NCBI GenBank assembly: GCA_013359125.1
Contig: JABWCR010000018.1
Coordinates: forward strand, 1 to 64,000
DNA: 64,000 nt
Direction: 5' to 3'
From: Armatimonadota bacterium
GTDB lineage: Bacteria > Armatimonadota > Fimbriimonadia > Fimbriimonadales > GBS-DC
A program made the translations under genes and the position numbers. Position 1 is the stretch's first letter; every line of letters begins with the position of its first letter. Under the pieces are notes generated by a model, which saw only the letters and a program-made list of their open reading frames with translations, did no database searches and was not told the origin of the DNA. This document shows, in pieces, positions 14,485-22,722 of this stretch.

Positions 14485-17114
14485 TATGCGGGAGCCACTC
14501 TGACCGCGGTTACCTTGTATTCCGGCGCAAGGGTCTGTTTGTCGCGAACATCGCTAGTGAGCAGATTGATGAGAGGCTCGGCGGAATGGAACGTAGAGAA
14601 GGCCTGTCCCTTGGCTACTTGGTCGGTGATTCGGACTGCGAGTTTGATCTGGCCTCGGCGGCTTTTAATCACGGCGAATTGGCCGTCGCTCAGGCCGAGG
14701 GCGCTGGCGTCTTCCGGGTGGAGGTCGAGGGTGTCGTTAGGTCTCAGTCGGGCGTTGGGCGTGCGCATGGTCATTGTGCCGGCGTTGAAGTGGTAGAGCG
14801 CGCGTCCCGTTACCAGGAGAATCGGATAATCTTCGTCGGTTGTTTCTTCGGTCGGCTCGTATTCGATACATCTGAATCGGGCTTTTTGGCCGTGCGCAAA
14901 TTGATCCTTGTGGACGATCTGGGTGCCGGGATGTTCCTCGCTGGGGCAGGGCCACTGCAGGGATCGCTGGTCGAGGCGAGCATAAGCGATGCCAGCGCCG
15001 CCTGGCCAGACCTTGCGGATTTCGTTCCAAATCTCTTCGGCGGACGCATAGTCGAGCGCAACGCTTTTGCCCATGGCTTTGGCCACATCGCAGAACGGCT
15101 GCCAGTCGGGTTTAGAGTCGCCTTGAAGCGGTATGGCGGCGCGAACTCTTTGGATGTGCCGGTCGCCGTTCATGAATGTGCCGTCTTTCTCGTAAGACGA
15201 AGCGGCCGGGAAAAAGACCGATCCAAACTCGCGCGCCGTTTCGGTCATGAAGAGGTCCTGGATTATTATGAACGGGATGCGATTAAGGGCTTGGCGAGTG
15301 CGCTGCACGTTGGGGTTGGTCATCAGGATGTCATAACCGAACGCCCACAGCGCTTGCAAGCGTCCGTGTTCGGCGGCGTCCATCATTTCCAGCAGATTCA
15401 TGCCCATTGTGCGGGGGATTGGATGGTTCCAGATTTTTTCGAACTGGTCGGCCTTATCGAGCAGCGGCGCGAATCCGGTCAGGTGGTTCGGTTCGCATCC
15501 CATGTGGGCAGAGCCTTGAACGTTGTTCTGGCCTCTTAACGGGTTGACGCCGGTACCGGGCTTGCCGATGTTTCCGGTCAACAGGGCGAGATTGATGAGC
15601 GACATGACCGTTTCGGAGCCTTGATGGTGCTCGGTGAGTCCCAGACCGTGGAAGGAGATTGCGGGCTTGTGGCAGGCGTAAAGTTCGGCGGCGCGACGGA
15701 TGTCTTGGGCAGGCAGTCCGCAGATTCCAGAGGCTTTCTCTGGCGAGAATTGTCGAACAAAGGCAAGGTAGGTCTGAAGGTCTTCCGTGCGCTCGCGCAC
15801 GAAAGCTTCATCGATAGCGCCGAGGTCGGCGATGGCGCAGGCGATGGCGTGGAACAGCGGTATGTTCGTGCCCGGAACCGGCCGCAGGTGGATATCGGCG
15901 ATGGCGGCCAGCTCGGTGCGCCGGGGATCGATCACGATGAGGCGAGCGCCGTTCAGTTTTCGTTGCCGTATTCTGGCGCCGACGATCGGATGGTTTTCGG
16001 TTGGATTGGCGCCGCAGACGAGGATCGTTTCAGCCTGTTCGATGTCGGCGAAGCTGTTGGTAGCGGCTCCCGTGCCCAGCATTTCTCGCAAAGCATAGGC
16101 GCTGGGGGCGTGGCAGACGCGGGCGCAGCAATCGACGTTGTTGGTCCCGATCACGGCGCGGGCGAACTTTTGGGCGACGTAGTTCTCTTCGTTCGTGGCT
16201 CTTGCCGATCCAAGAATGCCGATCGAATCGGGCCCGTGGTCGTCTAGAATGCGGGTCAGCGCGTCTGCGGCGTGTTCGATCGCCTGCTCCCAATCAACTT
16301 CTTCCCATCGATCGTTCGTTCGAATCATCGGTCGGATAATCCTGTCTGGCGCGGTTACGTATTGAAACGCATACCGACCCTTGACGCAAAGGTGTCCCCG
16401 ATTGACCGGGGCATCGAGCGCTGGGCGGATGTTGACGATGCGGCCGTTGTGGGTTCCGACCCTCATCTCGCAGCCGACGCCGCAATAGGGACAGGTCGTG
16501 CGCGTCCATTGATCGGCTCGGCCCGACTCTTTGTCCGTCAATGCGCCCGATGGGCAGGCATCGACGCACGCGCCGCAACTGACGCAACTGCTGTCGGCCA
16601 TTTTGCCATGCGAATCGGGAACGATGCGAGTGAGTTCTCCCCGACCGACGACTTGCCAGACGAATTGGCCTTGAACCTCGTCGCAGATGCGGACGCAACG
16701 GTTGCAATGGATGCATCGATCCATGTCTACTCGGAGGTAGGTGTGCGATTCGTCCGGTTGCTCTCGCCGTTTGCCAGCCGGTTTGATGTCGTAGCGATCC
16801 AAACACATTTCAAACTGTGAATTCCCATCGCCTGGCGGAAAGTTCTCGGCAAGGAGGCTGAGAATCGTTCGCCGCTGTGCCTCAATATCGCTAGGATGGG
16901 TTTCGATCGTATCGCCTTCGAGCAGTTCGGTCGTGCAGGCTGCAACCGCTCTGCCGTTGGCTTTGACCATGCACAATCGGCAGGCGCCATACGGCTTGAG
17001 CCGCGGGTCGTGGCAGAGGGAAGGGAGTTCGATGCCCGCCTGAGAGACCGCGCTTAAGATCGATGCCCCCTGTTCGACCGATACGTCCAGGCCATTGATG
17101 CGGGCGGCTATCAT
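14484..17114 (-). CDS. fdhA: NAD-type formate dehydrogenase, catalytic alpha subunit
   Basis: An 876-aa molybdenum/tungsten bis-MGD enzyme. The N-terminal [2Fe-2S] domain has CHDPRLKPYGACRLC. Ferredoxin-type clusters follow (CIHCNRCVRIC, CVSCGACVDACPSG), then a [4Fe-4S] motif CPYCGVGCEMRVG. The active-site ligand is Cys in CCARVCHAPSAY, where selenium enzymes have selenocysteine. It oxidises formate to CO2 and passes electrons to the beta subunit. The ATG at 17114 overlaps the beta-subunit stop as ATGA; an upstream in-frame start only adds shadow residues. Being a CO2 reductase in vivo is possible. Confidence 0.92.
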   Translation of the reverse strand: MIAARINGLDVSVEQGASILSAVSQAGIELPSLCHDPRLKPYGACRLCMVKANGRAVAACTTELLEGDTIETHPSDIEAQRRTILSLLAENFPPGDGNSQFEMCLDRYDIKPAGKRREQPDESHTYLRVDMDRCIHCNRCVRICDEVQGQFVWQVVGRGELTRIVPDSHGKMADSSCVSCGACVDACPSGALTDKESGRADQWTRTTCPYCGVGCEMRVGTHNGRIVNIRPALDAPVNRGHLCVKGRYAFQYVTAPDRIIRPMIRTNDRWEEVDWEQAIEHAADALTRILDDHGPDSIGILGSARATNEENYVAQKFARAVIGTNNVDCCARVCHAPSAYALREMLGTGAATNSFADIEQAETILVCGANPTENHPIVGARIRQRKLNGARLIVIDPRRTELAAIADIHLRPVPGTNIPLFHAIACAIADLGAIDEAFVRERTEDLQTYLAFVRQFSPEKASGICGLPAQDIRRAAELYACHKPAISFHGLGLTEHHQGSETVMSLINLALLTGNIGKPGTGVNPLRGQNNVQGSAHMGCEPNHLTGFAPLLDKADQFEKIWNHPIPRTMGMNLLEMMDAAEHGRLQALWAFGYDILMTNPNVQRTRQALNRIPFIIIQDLFMTETAREFGSVFFPAASSYEKDGTFMNGDRHIQRVRAAIPLQGDSKPDWQPFCDVAKAMGKSVALDYASAEEIWNEIRKVWPGGAGIAYARLDQRSLQWPCPSEEHPGTQIVHKDQFAHGQKARFRCIEYEPTEETTDEDYPILLVTGRALYHFNAGTMTMRTPNARLRPNDTLDLHPEDASALGLSDGQFAVIKSRRGQIKLAVRITDQVAKGQAFSTFHSAEPLINLLTSDVRDKQTLAPEYKVTAVRVAPA

Positions 17115-18433
17115 GCGGCGAATTCCTCTGGGTATTTGTGCAGCACGGAGAGCAAAAAGTCGCCCAGTCCGCCGCCGTGCCCGCAAAGGCTGGCCTGTTT
17201 GAGCGCTTCGGCCAGTTCCATGAGGCGAGCGCGGCTTGCACCGTTGGCGAGCTCCCTAGCGGCGGCAGGGGCGCCTAAATGGCACGGAAGGCACTTGCCG
17301 CACGACTCGTCCGCGCCGAACCGCATTATGTGGAGCGCAAGGTCTCGTATGGAGGTCCTATCGTCGAACGCGATCATGCCTCCGTGGCCGACCGATGCGC
17401 CGATAGCGGCGAGTTCCTCAAATCCAAGCGGCGTTTCCAGTTCGTCCGGATGAACGACGCCTGCAAGCGGTCCGCCGATCAGCGCGCCTTTAAGATTAGG
17501 GACGCCGCCCGCAGAAGCGATGATCTTGGATACGGGTGCGCCGAACTCGACTTCGTAGAGGCCCGGCTTGCCAAAGAGCGAGTTGAGCGAGAGGAGCTTG
17601 GTTCCGCGGCTTTTGTTGAGCCCTCTCTGGGCATAGGCCTCGCCGCCATGCTGCGCGATCCAGGGCAGGTTATAGAGCGTCTCGACGTTGTTGACCAGGG
17701 TCGGCGCGCCCCAAAGCCCGTATTGACCGGGGAAGGGCGGGCGGACTCGGACTTCCGGTCGTTTGCCTTCGATGGAGTTGAGCATGGCGGTTTCTTCGCC
17801 ACAGATGTAGCTGCCTTTGCCCATTACGATCTCGATTTGGAAGTCCGATTGGCTGTCGATCGCTGATTGCAGGGGAGTTTGGCACTGGGGATATTCGGCG
17901 CGAAGATAGACGAAGCCTTTGGTCGCTCCGACAGCGCGCATGGCGAGGATCAGGCCGTCGATGAAGCCGAAAGGGTCGCGCTCCATAATCGTTCGGTCGA
18001 TGTAGGCGCCGGAGTCGCCTTCGTCGGCATTGGCGACCACGTATTTGACGGACGTCGGAGCGTCTCGGACGAGCCTCATTTTGCGCCCTGTCGGGAAGCC
18101 CGCGCCGCCTCTGCCGCGCAGTTGGGAGGCTTCGACCTCGCCAATTATCTGCTCAGGAGACAGGTCGAACGGTTGAAGCGATTGGGCGGGGTTTAGAAGC
18201 GCAGGGGTCACAATCGGGTCGTCGCAAAGCGTGTAGATCGCAGGCTCTGATGCAGTTTGGGCGGATGCAGGAGCCGCATAGCACTTGCCGAGGCAATGGA
18301 CTTTGGAGGCTTCGCCTTTGTGCCAAATCTTAAGATCGCGATGTCTGGCGACAAAGCAGGCCGTGCCGCAACAGGCGGTTTCCAGCGCCGCTGCCTCTTC
18401 AAGATGATAGAATCCTTCGCTTGTGCCTGGCAT
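17111..18433 (-). CDS. fdsB: Formate dehydrogenase beta subunit, NuoE-remnant/NuoF fusion
   Basis: A 440-aa NuoF-like diaphorase subunit carrying FMN and a [4Fe-4S] cluster. LRGRGGAGFPTGRKM and ANADEGDSGAYIDR bind FMN/NADH, and GKGSYICGEETAML and ESCGKCLPCH give the NADH and cluster signatures. The first ~70 residues hold Cys pairs (ACCGTAC, CLGKCYAAP) like a thioredoxin-fold [2Fe-2S] domain, as in FdsB. It gives the electrons from FdhA to NAD+. No separate gamma subunit or FdhD maturation gene is in the window. It heads the operon with fdhA and the CDF exporter. Confidence 0.9.
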   Translation of the reverse strand: MPGTSEGFYHLEEAAALETACCGTACFVARHRDLKIWHKGEASKVHCLGKCYAAPASAQTASEPAIYTLCDDPIVTPALLNPAQSLQPFDLSPEQIIGEVEASQLRGRGGAGFPTGRKMRLVRDAPTSVKYVVANADEGDSGAYIDRTIMERDPFGFIDGLILAMRAVGATKGFVYLRAEYPQCQTPLQSAIDSQSDFQIEIVMGKGSYICGEETAMLNSIEGKRPEVRVRPPFPGQYGLWGAPTLVNNVETLYNLPWIAQHGGEAYAQRGLNKSRGTKLLSLNSLFGKPGLYEVEFGAPVSKIIASAGGVPNLKGALIGGPLAGVVHPDELETPLGFEELAAIGASVGHGGMIAFDDRTSIRDLALHIMRFGADESCGKCLPCHLGAPAAARELANGASRARLMELAEALKQASLCGHGGGLGDFLLSVLHKYPEEFAA

Positions 18434-18454
18434 GGCTTTTGAGTCTTTCTACCT

Positions 18455-18469
18455 ATTCTACCTGTCAGG
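18455..18469 (-). promoter_or_regulatory. fdsB promoter with CCTGACAGG element
   Basis: Minus strand CCTGACAGGTAGAAT. TAGAAT ends 21 nt before the fdsB ATG, and a second AGGTAGAAA follows nearer the start. The element overlaps the last codons and stop of the ANKH-like gene. The same 15 bases occur upstream of ftsY (31647-31661). Confidence 0.6.
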
Positions 18470-19684
18470 TTTATCGGCGATCTTTGCCGCCTGTTTGCCG
18501 AGATAGACGAGTTCGATCGTTGCGGCCGCTACAAACGAGACCGTGCCGACCAGTATCCCGGGCAGGCCGAACAGGACCCCCGCAACCAGCATCGCGCCGT
18601 TGGAACCAATGTTGATGGCCATACCGGTGTAGACTTTTGGGGTGCGTTGGGTTGCCACAAGGGCGCCGCGCGCCCAACTGCCTAGCGAGGTAATAAGCGG
18701 CAAAGCGATACAGATTTCGCAGCCTTGGACGACCAGAGGCCGCAGTTCGGGCGCCACTTTGAGAACGTGCTCCAGATAGGCGGGCAGGATGGGCGTAAAG
18801 GCCAACAATGCCAGGACGCCCGTCGCGCCTAAGCCGACCAGCCACGAAAACTGCCGCAATCGTCCGCTCGAAGTTTCGTACAATGCGACCGTTATCTCTT
18901 GCACGGCAAAGCACCAGCCTCGAATCACCAGCAGCGTCGAGAATATTACAGGCCAGGCGGCCAGGGTCATTTTGGGGTCGTCCAGGCGAGAGAGCGCCGC
19001 GGCGGTCATCGGCTGCGCTAAGAGAGTTAACAGCGTCGTGCCGGCCAAAGGCAAGTGGAATTTCAGGATGGCGCGCTGGCTGAGCGGCTGCCCCTCGACT
19101 TTGCCTGCAAAGTGTGTACGAACAAGGGGTCGGGCAAAGAGCGTGGTAACGAGCGCCTCAGAGATTACGGCAGCCATCAGCACGATGCCGAACACCTCCG
19201 AGCCTGTCAGGTGAGGCGCAAAGCGAATCAGCAGGAGCGCGGTTATCGCGGCAGAGCCTAAGCGGATGGCCGTGCCCCAAGAGACCAAGGACGACCGGCC
19301 CATCTTGACCAGAACGCCTTGATAGAATCGCCGCCAGCCGATGGCTGCCGTCCAGAGCAGCATGATCTGGAGCGCGGGCCGGGCCGAATCGCCAATGGGC
19401 CGTGGGGCATCCAATAGACTGAACACAACGACATTGTAAAGGGGGGTGAACGCCAAGAGAGCGGTCAACACGGTCAGCCAGAAGCAGAGCGAAACGGTGA
19501 ATCGTCTGAGCGCCAGGAACGTGCCGCCGTCTTTCACCAACGCAATGCTCGTCGCTAACAGCATGATGACGGGGCTTTCGATGACCAGCGAAAGCGCCAG
19601 CGCGATGTTGCTGGCCGCCAAGTGGAGCGCGGGTTCGGGCAATCGGCCCAGGACTCCGTGCAGCAGAGGCCCTTCGAGCATCAT
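18458..19684 (-). CDS. ANKH-like/MATE-superfamily membrane transporter
   Basis: A polytopic protein (at least 408 aa, about 11-12 helices) resembling progressive ankylosis (ANK/ANKH) transporters of the MOP superfamily. The duplicated helix-bundle pattern shows in LPLAGTTLLTLLAQPMTAAALSR (cited as LPLAGTTLLTLLAQP and AALSRLDDP) and an EGP motif at the N-terminus. ATG 19684 is the first standard start. However, the open frame continues upstream with SKIASQWFPLGLSYTF, which looks like native helix 1. The true start may therefore be CTG at 19735 or ATT at 19744, next to the rhamnulokinase stop. The substrate is unknown; animal ANKH exports ATP/citrate. Confidence 0.78.
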   Translation of the reverse strand: MMLEGPLLHGVLGRLPEPALHLAASNIALALSLVIESPVIMLLATSIALVKDGGTFLALRRFTVSLCFWLTVLTALLAFTPLYNVVVFSLLDAPRPIGDSARPALQIMLLWTAAIGWRRFYQGVLVKMGRSSLVSWGTAIRLGSAAITALLLIRFAPHLTGSEVFGIVLMAAVISEALVTTLFARPLVRTHFAGKVEGQPLSQRAILKFHLPLAGTTLLTLLAQPMTAAALSRLDDPKMTLAAWPVIFSTLLVIRGWCFAVQEITVALYETSSGRLRQFSWLVGLGATGVLALLAFTPILPAYLEHVLKVAPELRPLVVQGCEICIALPLITSLGSWARGALVATQRTPKVYTGMAINIGSNGAMLVAGVLFGLPGILVGTVSFVAAATIELVYLGKQAAKIADKPDR

Positions 19685-19739
19685 GAAGGTGTAACTGAGG
19701 CCCAGCGGGAACCACTGCGAGGCGATTTTCGACAGGCTG

Positions 19740-21134
19740 TTAATCGCCGCCCACCGCTATGTCCAGAAACTTCTCATGCTCCGTCTCCCAAAGGTCGCCG
19801 TTCATCGGCGAGTATTCCCTTGCTGGGAAGGAGTTCGTTACAATGCTTCGGATTTCGGCGAGCGAGTTCAGTCGCCCGAGCGCAGCGTGCTGCAAGAGTC
19901 CGTTGCCGATCGCCGTGGCTTCCGACGGACCGGCAAATACCGGACGACCGGTCGCGTTAGCCGTCCATTGGCAAAGCAGCTCGTTCTTGCTGCCGCCGCC
20001 GACCATTCGTATGGAAGCCAGCCTGCGGCTCGTCAGCTTTTCGAGCCTATCGATCGTCCATCTGAATCGAAGCGCGAGGCTCTTAAGGATCGTTGCGGCT
20101 AAGACATCCGGCCCGTGCATCGTGCCATTCAGACGGTTGATCGCCTCAATCATAGAACTGGGCGCGAGCAAGGAGGGATGGTCGGGATCGATCAACGGAG
20201 CGGTCTGGCAGCAGGCTTCTGCGCCGGAGAGCAACGAGTCGTACTCGATTCCCGATTCCGACTTCAGCCGCTGCAACAGCCATAGACCCATGACATTTCG
20301 CAGCAGCCGATTCGTCCCAAACGCGCCCGCTTCGTTGGTAACGTTAGCGTTTAGCGCATCGTCGTTGATCACAGGACGCTCGGTTTCGATGCCGACCAGC
20401 GCCCAGGTGCCGCAACTGATGTAGGCATCGTCCGCCGCTATCGGGGCGGCGGCCACGGCGCAGGCCGTATCGTGTCCGGCGGGCAAGGCAACGTCCAAGC
20501 CAAACTCGACGCTCCTACCAAGGATCGATGCGGGCTGCTTGGTTTCTGGGAAGATCGCCGGATCGACGCCGACGGCTCTAAGCAATTCTGAGCATGGTTT
20601 TCCATCTGGGCTGTAGCACTGGCTTGTCGAGGCAATGGTTCTTTCGTTTGCCGCTATTCCAGATAGCCAATAGTTCATCAGATCGCTCATGAAGAGCAGG
20701 CGGGAATCGGGTTGTGGCGGATCGGCGGCCAATTGATAGAGGGTGTTGATCCGCATGAGTTGGATACCCGTTTGGCGGTAGATTCTCTCTCGTCCGAGCG
20801 TTTCCACGACCCTGTCAAAGGTCTTGACCGTTCTTTCGTCTCGATAGTGATAGGGGTTGCCGATCAGTTTGCCCTTTGGATCGATCAGACCGTAATCGAC
20901 GCCCCATCCGTCAACGCCGACCGAATCGGCCAACTCGATCGATTGTGCCTTTCGGATACCCTCCGAAACATCGTAAAACAGGCGCAGCGCGTCCCAATGG
21001 AGCGATCCGGCAACAAAGACGGGCTGATTGACGAAACGGGCGACCTGTTGCAATCGAGCCTGACCGCCGTCAAACCCCACAAGACAGACTCGACCGCTCT
21101 CGGCCCCCAGATCGACGGCGATTGCGCTCCCCAC
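19740..21134 (-). CDS. rhaB: Rhamnulokinase (FGGY carbohydrate kinase)
   Basis: A 464-aa FGGY kinase whose N-terminus VDLGAESGRVCLVGFDG and ELADSVGVDGWGVDYGL match rhamnulokinase. It phosphorylates L-rhamnulose to rhamnulose-1-phosphate in rhamnose catabolism. The C-terminal ATP-binding signature IRMVGGGSKNELLCQW is present. The start is GTG at 21134, 10 nt after a TATAAT box. No rhaA, rhaD or rhaR gene is in the window. The downstream ANKH-like gene begins at or beside its stop codon, so the pair is likely one transcript. Confidence 0.9.
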   Translation of the reverse strand: MGSAIAVDLGAESGRVCLVGFDGGQARLQQVARFVNQPVFVAGSLHWDALRLFYDVSEGIRKAQSIELADSVGVDGWGVDYGLIDPKGKLIGNPYHYRDERTVKTFDRVVETLGRERIYRQTGIQLMRINTLYQLAADPPQPDSRLLFMSDLMNYWLSGIAANERTIASTSQCYSPDGKPCSELLRAVGVDPAIFPETKQPASILGRSVEFGLDVALPAGHDTACAVAAAPIAADDAYISCGTWALVGIETERPVINDDALNANVTNEAGAFGTNRLLRNVMGLWLLQRLKSESGIEYDSLLSGAEACCQTAPLIDPDHPSLLAPSSMIEAINRLNGTMHGPDVLAATILKSLALRFRWTIDRLEKLTSRRLASIRMVGGGSKNELLCQWTANATGRPVFAGPSEATAIGNGLLQHAALGRLNSLAEIRSIVTNSFPAREYSPMNGDLWETEHEKFLDIAVGGD

Positions 21135-21144
21135 GATGCGTCAG

Positions 21145-21162
21145 ATTATACTTAGGTATACT
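21145..21162. promoter_or_regulatory. Divergent -10 boxes between rhaB and pyrR
   Basis: In the 38-bp gap, TATAAT on the minus strand (21145-21150) and TATACT on the plus strand (21157-21162) each lie 10 nt from their start codons. Both leaders would be only a few bases long, so no pyr attenuator leader precedes pyrR. Confidence 0.6.
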
Positions 21163-21172
21163 CACCAGGACG

Positions 21173-21739
21173 ATGCCCGCTCACGAATCCAACGAAACCG
21201 TCGTCATGGATGCCGAGGATGTTCGACGCGCTATCACCCGGATCGCGCACGAGATTTTGGAGCGAAACAAGGGCGGCAAGCAGCTAGCGGTCGTGGGCAT
21301 TCTAAAGCGAGGAGCTCCTGTAGGCAAGCGATTGGCCTTTCAGCTTTCGCAGATTGAGGGTTGCGCGATACCGAACGGTTCGATCGATGTCTCTGCCTTT
21401 CGGGACGACGTAAAGCGGTCGCTGACGCCTGTCGGTCGCAATCAGAGCGACATCACGTTCGACTTGACCGGTCGAAGCCTTATCTTGGTGGACGAGGTGA
21501 TTTACACCGGTCGCACGGTGCGCGCGGCGATGGATGCGGTGATGACGCTTGGGCGTCCCGCCAACGTACAATTGGCCGTTCTGATCGATCGCGGTCATAG
21601 AGAACTGCCGATAAGGCCCGATTATGTAGGCAAGAACTTGCCGACGGGGAGAAACGACTTTGTGCTGGTGAAGATGGCTGAGTTGGAGGGCGAGGATCGC
21701 GTGATCGTCGTCAAGAGCCGACCAGGATCGGAGCGCTGA
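21173..21739 (+). CDS. pyrR: PyrR: bifunctional pyr regulator / uracil phosphoribosyltransferase
   Basis: A 188-aa PyrR homolog. The PRPP loop is LILVDEVIYTGRTVRAAM and the N-terminus reads DAEDVRRAITRIAHEIL, as in the family. PyrR binds pyr mRNA to cause attenuation in Firmicutes and has uracil phosphoribosyltransferase activity. ATG 21173 follows a TATACT box by 10 nt; an upstream in-frame ATG would extend back into the promoter. pyrB follows with a TGATG overlap. Since upp is also present, PyrR may act mainly as a regulator here, but its RNA target is not visible. Confidence 0.92.
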   Translation: MPAHESNETVVMDAEDVRRAITRIAHEILERNKGGKQLAVVGILKRGAPVGKRLAFQLSQIEGCAIPNGSIDVSAFRDDVKRSLTPVGRNQSDITFDLTGRSLILVDEVIYTGRTVRAAMDAVMTLGRPANVQLAVLIDRGHRELPIRPDYVGKNLPTGRNDFVLVKMAELEGEDRVIVVKSRPGSER

Positions 21740-22623
21740 TGCCGAGCCTGGTTTCCATCGCGGATTGCCCGGTCGAGACGATTATCGAGCGGGCAGAGCA
21801 TTGGGAGAAGAACACGCAGAATCCCGATCCTGCATTGAAGGATCAGACGGTCTGCCTGCTTTTCTACGAACCCAGTACCCGCACGAGGGTCGCCTTTGAA
21901 CATGCGGCGCATAAGCTCAAGATGCGTCCGATCGCCATCGCGAGCGATTCCAGCAGCATTCAGAAGGGCGAATCGCTGAAGGACACGATCCTGACCCTTT
22001 GCGCCGAGGGCATGGATCTGATCGTGCTGAGGCACCATCAAGCGGGCGCCGCCGCCGAGGCGGCCGGTTTTGCGAGCGTGCCGGTGATCAATGCCGGCGA
22101 CGGCGGAAACGAGCATCCGACACAGGCGCTGCTCGATTTGATGACAATAATGAAGCACAAAGGCAGGGTAGACGGCTTGAAGGTGGCGATTGTGGGGGAT
22201 GTTCGGCATAGTCGGGTCGCTCGGTCGAACTTTCTTTGTTTGTTGCCTAGGGGAGCGCGCGTGGTTGCTTGCGCGCCGGAGTCGATGCTGCCGGACGCCG
22301 CGCCCGAGGGCCTGGAGATTACGACCAGTCTGGCCAAAGCGTTGGACGGCGCAGACGTCGTCATGGCGCTGAGAATCCAAACCGAGCGGCAGGACAGGGA
22401 AGCGATCGATTTGGCCGAATATGTGCAGAGCTACCAAATCCGCGCTCAGTCGCTCGCTTGGGCAAAGCCCGATGCGATTTTGATGCATCCTGGGCCGATG
22501 AACCGGGGCGTCGAGCTGACGGACGAGGTTGCGGACGGTCCAAGGTCGGTCATCGTCGAGCAGGTTCGCAATGGGCTTTTTATACGGATTGCAGCGACCG
22601 AATACGCTCTTGGTCGCTATTAG
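21739..22623 (+). CDS. pyrB: Aspartate carbamoyltransferase catalytic subunit
   Basis: A 294-aa aspartate transcarbamylase, second step of pyrimidine synthesis. The carbamoyl-phosphate loop is YEPSTRTRVAFEHA; SSIQKGESLKDT and NEHPTQALLDLM are family motifs, and MHPGPMNRGVE lies near the C-terminus. Full length. The start overlaps the pyrR stop (TGATG). No pyrI or pyrC follows, so the rest of the pathway lies elsewhere. Confidence 0.96.
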   Translation: MPSLVSIADCPVETIIERAEHWEKNTQNPDPALKDQTVCLLFYEPSTRTRVAFEHAAHKLKMRPIAIASDSSSIQKGESLKDTILTLCAEGMDLIVLRHHQAGAAAEAAGFASVPVINAGDGGNEHPTQALLDLMTIMKHKGRVDGLKVAIVGDVRHSRVARSNFLCLLPRGARVVACAPESMLPDAAPEGLEITTSLAKALDGADVVMALRIQTERQDREAIDLAEYVQSYQIRAQSLAWAKPDAILMHPGPMNRGVELTDEVADGPRSVIVEQVRNGLFIRIAATEYALGRY

Positions 22624-22693
22624 GCGTCAAGAAAGGACGAAGATGTGGAACAATAGACATTGGGTATCCTTGTCTAACGCTTAGCCAGCGACC

Positions 22694-22709
22694 CGCCCGT
22701 AATCGGGCG
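22694..22709 (+). repeat. Short palindrome upstream of the TnpA/sigma-4 fusion gene
   Basis: A 6-bp perfect stem CGCCCG-TAAT-CGGGCG, ending 13 nt before the ATG at 22723. There is no following T-run, so it is not an obvious terminator. It could be an operator or an RNA hairpin; REP-like palindromes are known partners of TnpA-family proteins, but that link is only suggestive. Confidence 0.45.
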
Positions 22710-22722
22710 AGCCCAGAGCAAA

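Noticed and set aside
14586-15539. Long plus-strand ORF opposite fdhA
   Set aside because: The minus-strand frame carries every conserved formate dehydrogenase motif; this is GC-rich antisense open frame.
21100-21173. A pyr-type attenuator before pyrR
   Set aside because: The distance from the -10 box to the ATG is 10 nt, too short for a PyrR-binding leader.
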